Assembly (NCBI RefSeq): GCF_000143765.1
Contig: NZ_GL379770.1
Span: 830,403 to 894,402, forward strand
Length of the DNA stretch: 64,000 nt
Direction of reading: 5' to 3'
Origin: Sphingobacterium spiritivorum ATCC 33861
GTDB lineage: Bacteria > Bacteroidota > Bacteroidia > Sphingobacteriales > Sphingobacteriaceae
The position numbers and the translations under genes are program-made. This document shows positions 27,550 to 36,600 of this stretch, one piece after another. The first letter of the stretch is position 1. The number at the start of each line of letters is the position of its first letter. The notes below the pieces were generated by a model. It saw only the letters and a program-made list of their open reading frames with translations, did no database searches and had not been told where the DNA came from.

Positions 27550-28122
27550 TCACAATATCCCTATTCTTTTGATCTGTTGCATATGTCTTTCATTGTGGTA
27601 GATCAGTATTCTGAAAGTGTCTCCCAGTCTGATCTTAATCCATCGGGAAATGCTGATGCTTGTTTTTATTTTCTGAAGATCCGCTTCTCTTGCGGTGTTC
27701 AGAATGTGGATGAGACGCTGCTGTTGCAGGATGAAGGTACGGATCACATCTGCAGTGAGCTGACTACCGATAGGATCCATTTGTTTAAAAGTCTTCATCT
27801 TATTCAGTTTCCTTTTGGGCAGCATCATATTGGCAAAGTAATTTCCAAGCAGGCCACTTTTAAAAATTTTTCGGGAAGGGGCAGAGCTTGATTTTATACG
27901 TTGTTCAATTTCCGGAAGGTAAAAGTCTGCATACCTGTTGAGGTGTTCTATGCATTCCAGCGTACTCCAGGATCCCTCATAGGGTCGTTTGTTGAGTTCC
28001 TCAGGAGAATTATTTTGCAACTGTTGCGCCAATGCTATATGTTGAGTTGTCAGCTCAATCAGCTCATTAATCAATGTAGAGGATTCTATTTTCATATCTT
28101 GTTCAAAGCTCCTCTTTTCCAT
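27550..28122 (-). CDS. DinB-family protein
   Basis: A 190-residue four-helix DinB/YfiT-type protein. The visible metal-ligand pattern is WSTLECIEHLNRY in the second helix and YHNERHMQQIKRI at the C-terminus, giving three histidines. DinB-like proteins are often thiol-transferases (bacillithiol-type) or stress proteins of unknown activity. It lies 21 bp downstream of a Crp/Fnr regulator on the same strand and is probably co-transcribed with it. Met10 is an alternative start. Specific reaction unknown. Confidence 0.85.
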   Translation of the reverse strand: MEKRSFEQDMKIESSTLINELIELTTQHIALAQQLQNNSPEELNKRPYEGSWSTLECIEHLNRYADFYLPEIEQRIKSSSAPSRKIFKSGLLGNYFANMMLPKRKLNKMKTFKQMDPIGSQLTADVIRTFILQQQRLIHILNTAREADLQKIKTSISISRWIKIRLGDTFRILIYHNERHMQQIKRIGIL

Positions 28123-28143
28123 TTAAATAAATCTTGACTGAAA

Positions 28144-28677
28144 TCAAGATTTTTGAAGTCTGGATAATGTTTCCGGACTCATTCGCAGGTAGTTGGCGAT
28201 GTACTTATTCGGAATCTCCTGAAATAAACGGGGACTCCTTTTCTGTATGCGTTCGTATCGCTCCCGCGGAGAACTGATCAGAATATCCTTTTCCCGTTCT
28301 ACCTGTTGTAATATCAAATCTTCCAGTATCTGATTCCACAGGATGAGCTTATCCGGGGCAGATTGTATAAACTGTTGTAAAGAGGATTTGTTTGCTATTC
28401 TGACTGTGGTTTTTCGGATTGCCTGAATATAGAAATCGGTCGGTTTGCCCGATAAAAATGAATCTAAAGAAACAATTAAATTATCGGAATATCCAAATCT
28501 GATATTGCGCTCTTCTTCACCATCCATCATAAAAATCCGCAGGCTGCCACTGTCTATCCAGTATATGTGCTGGTCAATAGAGTCCTTTGTGCAGAGAAAT
28601 TCATGACGCCGGAGAGTAACAGTCTTATCAAACAGATTAGCATGCTTAAGTTTATTTGCTATGTTATCGACTTTCAT
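28144..28677 (-). CDS. Crp/Fnr family transcriptional regulator
   Basis: A 177-residue regulator with a cyclic-nucleotide-binding-like beta roll (about residues 15-115) and a short C-terminal helix-turn-helix (RSPRLFQEIPNKYIANYLRM followed by SPETLSRLQKS). Proteins of this size and layout are abundant in Sphingobacteria and usually sit beside the gene they control, here the DinB gene 21 bp downstream. No cysteine cluster for an iron-sulfur centre is present, so it is not a canonical Fnr. Ligand unknown. Confidence 0.88.
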   Translation of the reverse strand: MKVDNIANKLKHANLFDKTVTLRRHEFLCTKDSIDQHIYWIDSGSLRIFMMDGEEERNIRFGYSDNLIVSLDSFLSGKPTDFYIQAIRKTTVRIANKSSLQQFIQSAPDKLILWNQILEDLILQQVEREKDILISSPRERYERIQKRSPRLFQEIPNKYIANYLRMSPETLSRLQKS

Positions 28678-28852
28678 GTGCCAAAGTGATGGAAATAGTA
28701 AGTATTTATAGTGTAAAAGTATTGAATTAGATTAAAAGATGAGATTTTGATTTAATTTATGTGTTATGTGGGTGTGTGTTGGATGTTTTCTGTCTCTTTT
28801 GTGAATGTTTTTGTGTTTTTATTCCTAAATCTGTTGATTTTACGTGAAAATA

Positions 28853-28888
28853 AAAAGGTTTTCAAACGGGGGAGAATGAAAACCTTTT
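28853..28888 (+). repeat. Perfect 12-bp inverted repeat (RNA hairpin)
   Basis: AAAAGGTTTTCA pairs fully with TGAAAACCTTTT around a 12-nt purine-rich loop containing five consecutive G. It lies 23 bp upstream of the 33-codon mini-ORF. It could be a terminator for an absent gene or the leader hairpin of a decayed one. Confidence 0.6.
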
Positions 28889-28911
28889 AATAACCAATTA
28901 TAAATTGTAAT

Positions 28912-29013
28912 ATGAGGAGCTGTAAAGGTAGTAATTATATTTTAAAATTCAAATTTTACATCAAAAAAAATAATAATATTTGTATTTTTTTATTGTTGAC
29001 AATGAATTTTTAA
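28912..29013 (+). pseudogene. 33-codon ORF resembling the N-terminus of a SusC/TonB-receptor gene
   Basis: ATG at 28912, TAA at 29011. The product has a basic-aromatic start (ILKFKFYIKK) then a hydrophobic stretch (ICIFLLLTMNF), like the signal sequences of Sphingobacterial SusC proteins; compare DVKFYYYMKVTSLLTTLLFM at the start of the SusC encoded at 20895. No downstream homology continues. It may be a decapitated gene start or chance. Confidence 0.25.
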
Positions 29014-29303
29014 GATTTTTTTAGACTTAATTGGGGTTGTTTTGGTTTTTTATGTTTGATTATTGTGATTTTAGTCTATTTTTATGAGTGTTTTTTTAGT
29101 TTTTGATCTTTTATTTTGCGTTTCTTTCCTTTTTTTAAATTTTTAAGATTTTTTTGCCGATAATTTTGGGAAAAAGCAATTAAAAGTTGTGATGTAGGTC
29201 AAATGTTGATTTGAAAAACTATTCAGAATTTTATAGAAAGAATAACGATTTGAGACTTTTTTAAATCCGTTATTCTGTTTACAGTTCTCTTAAACCACAG
29301 TAA

Positions 29304-29441
29304 ACATCTGCTGCTGAAACGTATGATCTCTTATTGTCTGAATATCCTAAATTATTCCTACGGGTCTCCAAAATATTAATTGCTCAGTACCTGGGCGTAT
29401 CATGGGAAAAATTGAACCGGCTCAACCGCTGGTGGGCCTGA
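29304..29441 (+). pseudogene. C-terminal remnant of a Crp/Fnr-family regulator
   Basis: The frame opens after TAA at 29301-29303 and runs 45 codons to TGA at 29439. It reads as the end of a Crp/Fnr protein: AAETYDLLLSEYPKLFLRVS, then the helix-turn-helix ILIAQYLGVSWEKLNRLNRW. This matches the corresponding part of the intact regulator at 28144 (RYERIQKRSPRLFQEIPNKY then IANYLRMSPETLSRL) in motif order. No start codon and no cyclic-nucleotide-binding domain are present upstream, where the DNA is AT-rich and hairpin-laden. A truncated gene, ending 8 bp before the convergent PepSY gene. Confidence 0.72.
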
Positions 29442-29449
29442 TCTAACCG

Positions 29450-30631
29450 TCAGGCAGGTTGTATGTGCCTTTTTTTTCTGCGGTTGTATTTTTTATTGGA
29501 TTTGGATGATTTTTGCCACCAAAGAATATACCCTGTTACAGGCAAGGAGGCGCAGAAAAGAGAAATAAAGAAAGCCAGAATTTTAGTTGGCAAACCACCT
29601 ATGCTTCCTACATGAAGATCATAATTCATAGAGCGCAGTTTTTCTCCTCCCGAGAGATTGTCATCACTCTTTATATTGATGATCTGTGCTGTCACAGCAT
29701 CAAAATAATACCATTTGAACCTACTTGTTTTATCTTTTTGTAAGCGAATCTGTATGTCTACAGGTTTGTCGGCTTCATTACGAAGACGCAAAGACATCAT
29801 GTCCGCGGTTGGATAGTTTTTGATTGCAAAGTAAAGGGCTTTATCCATTGCTGAGGCTTCCGGTCCGGACACAAGGGGATAAGTTGGCTTGTTCTGTTTA
29901 ATTTCATCCGTCCCCAGATGATTGAAAAAATTCACATAGGATTTCTCAAACGCTGGAAATGCAAATACCAATCCTGTTATACCTATTACGAGTCCGATAA
30001 AAAGACTGTAAAACCCAAATACATTATGGAGATCATAGTTGAGTCTTTTCCATTTGGCCTTCCGGTCTATCCAGAGGCTGCGTTTTAATGTTTTTCCTTT
30101 CCATCTTTTCGGCCACCAGAGGATGAGTCCGCTGATCAGCAAAAGCACAAATACCGCGGTAGCATAGCCGACTATCGGGTGTCCATACTTTTTTCCCAGC
30201 AAGAGATTGAGGTGCATTTGCAGAACAAGCTGAAAGAATTCATTCTTCGAATCTTCTACTGCTGTGACTGCTCCGGTATAGGGATTCACAAATACACGAT
30301 CATAGTAGCTGTAATAATTCCAGTGCCCGAATGCATTTTCATTTGTTTTGGATGCTCTGAATATCCATGTGCGGGACGGATCGGGATAGAGGTCTGCACG
30401 CGTGATACGGTGGGATGGCGGTAATGCCGCCTGAGCATGGGCAATAAGCGTACTCAGAGGCATAGGTGCATCATTGTGTTTCTTTTCTAAGAAATATTTT
30501 TGCGGATAGAAGAGCAGTTTCAATTCTTCCTGAAAAACATAGAGGCATCCGGTAATACCCAGAGAAAGTACCACTATACCACTGAGGATTCCCATCCACT
30601 TATGTATCCATAGAACTGCTGAACGCAACAT
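29450..30631 (-). CDS. PepSY-associated transmembrane (PepSY_TM) protein, iron-uptake associated
   Basis: A 393-residue inner-membrane protein with four likely membrane segments: residues 12-34 (GILSGIVVLSLGITGCLYVF), about 150-170 (VGYATAVFVLLLISGLILWW), about 205-225 (FYSLFIGLVIGITGLVFAF) and about 350-370 (ILAFFISLFCASLPVTGYIL). Histidines near helix ends (IHKWMG, YDLHNVFG, YDLHVG) suit haem or metal binding. PepSY_TM proteins next to TonB siderophore receptors are thought to reduce or release iron from ferric siderophores. It is encoded 2 bp after the receptor gene, so one operon. Confidence 0.9.
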   Translation of the reverse strand: MLRSAVLWIHKWMGILSGIVVLSLGITGCLYVFQEELKLLFYPQKYFLEKKHNDAPMPLSTLIAHAQAALPPSHRITRADLYPDPSRTWIFRASKTNENAFGHWNYYSYYDRVFVNPYTGAVTAVEDSKNEFFQLVLQMHLNLLLGKKYGHPIVGYATAVFVLLLISGLILWWPKRWKGKTLKRSLWIDRKAKWKRLNYDLHNVFGFYSLFIGLVIGITGLVFAFPAFEKSYVNFFNHLGTDEIKQNKPTYPLVSGPEASAMDKALYFAIKNYPTADMMSLRLRNEADKPVDIQIRLQKDKTSRFKWYYFDAVTAQIINIKSDDNLSGGEKLRSMNYDLHVGSIGGLPTKILAFFISLFCASLPVTGYILWWQKSSKSNKKYNRRKKRHIQPA

Positions 30632-30633
30632 AT

Positions 30634-32982
30634 TTAAAACTTATAATGGATATTAATATTTGCCTGCATGCCATTTCCTCTGGCATATTCGGCATCTATG
30701 GCGCGATACTGGCTGACTGTAGGATAGTACGTCGTGTTGAAAAGATTTTCTACACCCAGACCCAGGCTCCATTGGGTATTGATTGTATAGGCTGCGGACA
30801 GATTGAATAAGTCCACAGGTTTGATTGGGCCTTCACTGTTGTTATATTTTCCTTTGTCATTGAGAGGAAAGCGGTCTCTTGAGCCGGTATGTACCCAGAA
30901 GAGTTGAAGATTCCATTGGGAAGCCGGTCTGTAATACACGTAAGCTGTGGCTTTAGGCGGAGCTATACGCGATCCGTTGAGGTATACCTTACGCCCGTCA
31001 TCAAATTTAGCTTTTCCTTCTACAAAAGCATAGTTTGCGCCCAGCGTCCATTTTGGTGAAAGTCTTGCTTCTGCAGCCAGTTCATATCCCTTTACATTTT
31101 CAGGTTCACGCTGTGCGACCAGAAAGCCTCCCACATCGACCAGATTGACTCCAAGCTTGGATGTACTGATGTAGTAGGCCGCTGATAAATGAAGCCAATT
31201 ATACTGACTTGAAAATCCTACCTCATAGTTATTGGTGATAATAGGATCTGTCTCCAGCTGATCTAACGTATTTGCTTTTGCACGACGAAGTATACGTCCG
31301 AGTTCATTGATAGCAAAACCCTGAGAGAAACTCACAAAAGGATTAAAAATGTCATATTTCGTATAGCGGAGGCCGGCATTAAACATACTCGCTTTGTAGG
31401 GAATCTTTCCTCCTGATACAGCTATACTTCCCTGTCCATCAGGTCCGGTTGCGATGGTGTTAAAATCTTTTACCTTGACGGTCGCATTTTCATAGCGTAC
31501 TCCTCCTTTAAAAATAAGGTTTTCCAGTACATCCATTTTTAATTGTGCGTAAGGTGCAAAGTTAACCATATTCATATCCGGAATATAGATTCTGCCATCT
31601 GTCAGATTTTGATTTGTAACGTCGTTCAGTAAATCCAATCCATATGTTACTTCTGTAGGGTTATTTCCGATGCGGAAAGGCGTGTTGAGATTAATCCGGA
31701 CTCCTTTTTTCTCGGAATTGATCTTTGTCTGTCCCGGTCCGTACCATGCTGTTCCTGAGGGTACATATCTATTCATGGAACTGAAAGAATTGTAATATCC
31801 GCTGAGATCCAGTTGCGTCTGTCCGAAAAGATTACGTTTTGTCAGGTTTACCATAATATTATGATTGTATGGAGTGCCTGCATTTTCTCCCGGTTCTTCA
31901 CCGCGCACACCGATGGCCTGAGATTCTCCGTATACCCCAGCCTGATTGATATAGCGTGTATGTTGTGTACTGTTGTACAGATTGTAGAATGCACTTATAG
32001 AAGTATTACTATCCAGATCATACCCCAGTTTGATAAAAGCATTATACTGATAAGAGTTGGCTATACCATCCTGCTGTCCGATAGGTAAGCCTTTTCCGTC
32101 TCTTTGCAGGCCTGTATAATCTGCAGATCCGCTAACTGTATAACTGAATTTGTTGCTTCTGCCTGAAAACATTTGTGCAAAGCGATAGCCCAGAGTCTGA
32201 CCCGGATGCACCGGATTGAAGGAAGTTCCTGCAAATGTCTGTCCGGAGAGAGGTACATTATCCGTATTCTTTTTGGTGATGTAATTGATAATACCTCCAC
32301 CGGATCCGTTGCCATATATAGAGGTTGCTCCTTTGATTACTTCTATACGTTCGATTACACCTGGATCTATAGTGCGGAGGTCGCGACTGCCATTCATCAA
32401 GGGAGTAGACTGAGGGATTCCGTCAATCAGCACCAATACTGCACGACCTCGTAGTGTCTGTCCCGAATTAGTGGATTTGTTATTGGATGTTCCCAGTCCT
32501 GGTATCGTATTGCCGAGAATAGAAGCCAGATTAGAAGTGATGTTGATCTGTGCCTCTATTTCTTTGCGGGTCAGAATAGATACGGAAGATGGTATTTCAT
32601 CTATGCTCTCTGCTTTTCTACCGGCTGTGACAACGACCTCATCCAGGGATCTGCTGTCTTTTAGCGTGATAATAAAGGGATTTGAAAGTGTGTCTGTGCG
32701 TAATATACCTGTATAAGTCTGGTATCCGAGAGAAGAGACGGTCAGCTGAAATGTATCGGAAGATTGCCGAGGGATGTTGAATGATCCGTCCCGTGTGGTA
32801 GATCCTGTAGCTTTTTTGTTGAGGTAAACTGTTGCGTGCGGGAGAGGACGTTTACTTTCATCGCGGACAAGAAGTTGTATGGATTGTGCTTGTGCAATAG
32901 TGTGATTTAGTTGAAAGATCACCAAGCAAAGCAGACTGCATCTGAAAAATCTAACTTGTAGTTTGGATAAGGGAAGAGACAT
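30634..32982 (-). CDS. TonB-dependent siderophore receptor
   Basis: A 782-residue outer-membrane receptor. A signal peptide (ending TIAQAQS) is followed by a carboxypeptidase-regulatory-like sandwich (about 35-110), a TonB-box-like DEVVVTAG, a plug domain (SVSILTRKEIEAQ, VLVLIDGIPQS, IERIEVIKGATSIYGNGSGG) and a barrel with the FhuE/FecA-type C-terminal signature ending in INIHYKF. This is the classical siderophore-receptor layout, distinct from SusC proteins by lacking the SusD partner. It is first gene of a two-gene minus-strand operon with the PepSY_TM protein. The ligand cannot be specified. No clear Fur box identified by eye. Confidence 0.92.
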   Translation of the reverse strand: MSLPLSKLQVRFFRCSLLCLVIFQLNHTIAQAQSIQLLVRDESKRPLPHATVYLNKKATGSTTRDGSFNIPRQSSDTFQLTVSSLGYQTYTGILRTDTLSNPFIITLKDSRSLDEVVVTAGRKAESIDEIPSSVSILTRKEIEAQINITSNLASILGNTIPGLGTSNNKSTNSGQTLRGRAVLVLIDGIPQSTPLMNGSRDLRTIDPGVIERIEVIKGATSIYGNGSGGGIINYITKKNTDNVPLSGQTFAGTSFNPVHPGQTLGYRFAQMFSGRSNKFSYTVSGSADYTGLQRDGKGLPIGQQDGIANSYQYNAFIKLGYDLDSNTSISAFYNLYNSTQHTRYINQAGVYGESQAIGVRGEEPGENAGTPYNHNIMVNLTKRNLFGQTQLDLSGYYNSFSSMNRYVPSGTAWYGPGQTKINSEKKGVRINLNTPFRIGNNPTEVTYGLDLLNDVTNQNLTDGRIYIPDMNMVNFAPYAQLKMDVLENLIFKGGVRYENATVKVKDFNTIATGPDGQGSIAVSGGKIPYKASMFNAGLRYTKYDIFNPFVSFSQGFAINELGRILRRAKANTLDQLETDPIITNNYEVGFSSQYNWLHLSAAYYISTSKLGVNLVDVGGFLVAQREPENVKGYELAAEARLSPKWTLGANYAFVEGKAKFDDGRKVYLNGSRIAPPKATAYVYYRPASQWNLQLFWVHTGSRDRFPLNDKGKYNNSEGPIKPVDLFNLSAAYTINTQWSLGLGVENLFNTTYYPTVSQYRAIDAEYARGNGMQANINIHYKF

Positions 32983-33234
32983 TTTAAATATGTGTTCTTA
33001 TTTGGACTTAATTTAAATAAAGTTGTAAAAGTATGATATAAAGGAGTATGTTGCAACATTAATTTTGAAATAATCAGGGTGGAGGAGGATTTAATCTAAA
33101 AAATGTTTAATCGGCGATTTTTATTCTTGAGAGATAGCTGTCAGATGCAGCGTATTCTTGTGGAATTTCAGGCTGACTGAAGGCTTTTAAAAATCTGTTC
33201 AGAAAGGAAAATTAAAAATAATTAATAAAGTCTA
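32983..33234. other. Divergent intergenic region upstream of the siderophore receptor
   Basis: About 250 bp between the receptor start (minus) and the sulfur-operon promoter (plus). I see no gene. It should contain the receptor's minus-strand promoter and possibly an iron-responsive operator, but no confident match was found. Confidence 0.5.
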
Positions 33235-33263
33235 TTGATTTAGTAGATTTTATTGTATGTTTG
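33235..33263 (+). promoter_or_regulatory. Candidate Bacteroidetes-type promoter of the leader-SusC sulfur operon
   Basis: TATGTTTG at 33256-33263 matches the TAnnTTTG -7 element, and ATTG ending at 33237 stands 18 bp upstream as a weak -33 TTTG-like element. The Cys-rich leader ORF starts 125 bp downstream and SusC 393 bp downstream, giving a long 5' leader. Confidence 0.55.
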
Positions 33264-33387
33264 TACTTGTATTATGACTATTTAACATTGATCAGTGTTT
33301 CTGAGCCTCCTGGAGATCAATCTTTCAGCGTTCAGTAACATCTCAAAACACAGTAAAATGAATTAAAATTTACCTTTATCTAAGAAC

Positions 33388-33471
33388 ATGAAAACACAAA
33401 CCTTTACCTCACTCTCTGCGTTATCCCTTAACACTGTATTGCGAATGTGCAGCCCGATGTGCATGTGTTGA
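33388..33471 (+). CDS. Cysteine/methionine-rich leader peptide (putative sulfur-responsive attenuator)
   Basis: A 27-codon ORF from ATG to TGA: it begins MKTQTFTSLSALSLNTVLR and ends MCSPMCMC. Six of the last eight codons are Cys or Met, three each, immediately before the stop. It lies in the 5' leader of an operon of sulfur-handling genes, 185 bp before the SusC ATG, with hairpins between. Known short Cys-rich upstream ORFs in mycobacteria act as cysteine-responsive attenuators, and the layout here is analogous: ribosome stalling at the Cys/Met codons would change downstream RNA folding. That mechanism is inference; the ORF and its composition are directly seen. It is too short for standard gene calling. 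Confidence 0.72.
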   Translation: MKTQTFTSLSALSLNTVLRMCSPMCMC

Positions 33472-33499
33472 TACAATAACTCTTTCAATCGTTTATTGG

Positions 33500-33627
33500 C
33501 AATGATCTAAGGTGTCTTCAGGGATATCATTGGATAGCTATATTCAAAAAACAGGGAAGTATAAACTACCTCCCTGATGGTCTCATATCAACAACAAGTG
33601 TTCAATTGGCGTTGTGGCTTGTTATTG
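33500..33627 (+). promoter_or_regulatory. Three leader hairpins with a possible alternative pairing
   Basis: H1: CAATGAT (33500-33506) with ATCATTG (33526-33532). H2: CAGGGAAGTA (33552-33561) with TACCTCCCTG (33567-33576), one mismatch. H3: CAACAACAAG (33589-33598) with CTTGTTATTG (33618-33627), one mismatch, followed by AAATTTTATATT, a weak terminator-like tail. TCAGGGA in the H1 loop (33518-33524) is perfectly complementary to TCCCTGA (33571-33577) in the 3' arm of H2, so the two folds exclude each other. This is the arrangement expected of an attenuator or translation-responsive switch. Confidence 0.5.
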
Positions 33628-33655
33628 AAATTTTATATTAAAACCAATCAAAAAT

Positions 33656-36600
33656 ATGAAAAATAATACTAGAAACCGTGTTTTTAGTACACTTCTTTGC
33701 ATGGTTTTCCTTTGTGGAATCTATGTAACGGCATACGGTCAATCTACTCCGCTGATCAATGCCTCTATCGCCGGAAAGGTGATTGACTCACTGACACGTA
33801 ATCCTATAGCAGGAGCGACGGTACAGCTTGAGGCTGTAACGCATCAGGTACAGACGGACGAACTTGGAAATTTTAAACTGGTCACGGGCCAGAAACTTCC
33901 TGCAACAGTGATTGTCAGCGTGGTCGGGTATACCAAACGTAAAGTGGTGATACGCTCTTCACCAGCAGTTATTGTCTTATCTCAAAATCAGGACCAACTG
34001 GATGAGGTCGTTGTTGTCGGATATGCGCAAAAGCGCCGTTCTTCCGAAACAGGTGCTATTACCGAGGTCAAAGGCAAGTCACTTGAATTTCAGGGAGGTG
34101 TCAGTCTAAGTGAAAAGATACAGGGGCTTGCTCCGGGTTTGCAGATTGCTTCGGCTTCCGGTGTCGAGGGCGGTTCCGCATTAGTCAGGCTGCGCGGAGC
34201 GACTTCTATCAATGCAAATAATGATCCGCTGTACATTATTGACGGTGTATTTATTAATAGCAGATCCCTGCAGAATGTAAATGCCGGAGGACAGAATATC
34301 AATCCGCTGGCCGATATCAATCCTGCAGATATTGAATCTATCGAAGTTTTCAAAGACGCAAATGCTACGGCCATGTATGGCTCCCGTGGTGCAAACGGAG
34401 TTATTATAGTCACTACTAAAAGAGGAAAACGCAATGCTGCTACCCGCATCAATCTTAACTCTGTGATCGGTAAGGCTACTACGCCCAAGGTCTGGAGTCT
34501 GGTAACAGGGCCGGAGCATGCTTCCATTCTGAATCAGCAGTGGATCAATGATGGTAAGAGTTATGAAACACGACCTTACCGTCCGCTAAGTGAAGGCGGA
34601 GCCGGCAATCCGGAAGACCAGGGAACCTACGACAGATTGAGTCTTATTTTCCGGGATCCGGTGCAGACCACACACAACCTTTCTGTTGCCGGAGGAGGAG
34701 AGAAGACTTCTTTCTTTCTGAGCGGAGAATATACCAAACAGCCATCTATCCTCAAATTACAGGATTTTAACCGACTCTCCTTCCGTACCAATCTGGACCA
34801 TCAGATCAGTTCGGCTCTTTCCATCGGGACAAGCATAGCTTACAGCAGTACCGAACGGGAGACCGTACCGACAGGAGATACCGGAGGTATTACCAATACC
34901 GGATTGCACACGCCGACTTTGACTCCTTTGTTTAATACAGACGGAACCTACAACAGAGGGGAGCGCTTCAATAATCCGTATGTATTGCTGGAAAACAGCA
35001 ATAGCCATGCGTATGGTAAGCACCTGATCGGTAATGTATTTGCAAAATGGAATATATTGAAAAACCTGAGTTTTAAATCGTCTTTCAGTCTGGATGATAA
35101 TTCTTACAATGAAGTGATCTATTACAATGCTAATCTTAATCAGGGTCTGGCTACAAACGGAAGCGGACGTGATGTGCTTTCGACTGAAACAACATGGGTC
35201 GCTGAACAGTTGCTGAATTATATTCCCTTATCCGATAAAGAACATTTCCTTTCGGTTTTCTTTGGCAATACATTACAACGCGGTTTTATAAGCCGTGCCT
35301 CGCTGACAGGTACCAATTATCCAAGTACGCAGTTTACAACGATCTCTTCAGCAGCGGTGACTACAGCCTCAGCTACCGGCAGATTATATAACGGACTGAT
35401 CTCCTATTTCGGTGGCGTGAACTATACGTTTAAAGACCGGTATAGCTTAGATGCGAATGTACGTACAGATGCATCGTCCCGGTTCGGAGCGAACAATCGC
35501 TGGGCGACATTTCCTTCTGTAGGTGCAGCATGGAATATAGCGAAAGAGGATTTTTTACGTCAGAATCTTTCATTTATCAATACTTTACAGTTGAAAGGTA
35601 GTATCGGATGGACCGGGAATCAGGGGATTCCGGACTTCTCTTCTCAACTGCTCTGGACCGGGGGCAACAACTATCTGGATAAACCGGGGGTAGCGCCTAC
35701 ACAGCTGGGTAATGAAAATCTGAAATGGGAAACCACCCGGCAGTGGAATGTAGGACTGGAAACCTCTTTGTTCGACAGACGTGTAAGTCTGAATGTGGAT
35801 CTTTATAATAAGTATACCAAAGATCTGTTGCTGGAAGTGCCGACTCCGGCGAAGACCGGATTCAGTTCTTCTTACCAGAATTTCGGAGAAATCAGTAATA
35901 AGGGATTTGAAATCGAATTGAAAACATTGAATATTACCAATGACCATTTTCAGTGGAATACAACATTCAATATCTCTCACAACAAGAATAAGGTTGAAAA
36001 ATTATCCAAATCCTTTACCCAATATAACAGAGACTGGGTACGGATAGAAGAGGGATATCCCTTGTATTCTTTCTGGCTGTATAAACAACTGTATGTAGAT
36101 ACACAGACCGGAAATGCGGTATATGATGATTCCCGTACCGGAGACGGAAAGATCACGGTAGATGACCGTCAGATCGTTGGCGACGCATGGCCAGCCATTT
36201 ACGGAAGCCTGACCAATCAGTTGAGCTATAAGAATTTTTCATTTGCATTTAACTTTTACTTTTCTCAGGGAAATAAGGTGTTTAACATGAACCGTTATTT
36301 TCAGGAACACGCAGGGAGCAGAGGGACTTCATGGTCCATGTTGTCCAGCATGCTTCGCAGCTGGCAGGAACCGGGGGATGTGACGGATATTCCGCGTATC
36401 ACAACTTTGCAAAATCCGGACGGAAGCTACAACCACAATTATGAAAGCAGCCGCTTTCTGGAAGATGCTTCCTTTATCCGTCTGAAGTATATCAATATAG
36501 GCTATACCTTTCCGACCGCTCTGCTTGGAAAGCAAACTGTTATCAAAAAACTGGGAGTATATTTCAATGCGACGAATCTGCTGACTTTTACAGGTTACAG

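Larger units (their letters stand above)
28678..29303. other. Very AT-rich intergenic stretch with hairpins and a signal-peptide-like mini-ORF
   Basis: No intact gene larger than 60 codons is credible here. It holds a perfect 12-bp hairpin (28853-28888), a 33-codon ORF (28912-29013) and an inverted repeat with one bulge (29239-29276; arms AGAATAACGATTT and AAATCCGTTATTCT). T-rich homopolymer runs dominate 28970-29160. A TATGTTTG at 29051-29058 fits the Bacteroidetes -7 element but lies in low-complexity sequence. The region looks like decayed DNA between the Crp-DinB pair and a Crp/Fnr remnant. Confidence 0.55.

Noticed and set aside
33061..33234. Possible Fur box or second promoter upstream of the siderophore receptor
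   Set aside because: No convincing match to an operator or TAnnTTTG element on the minus strand.
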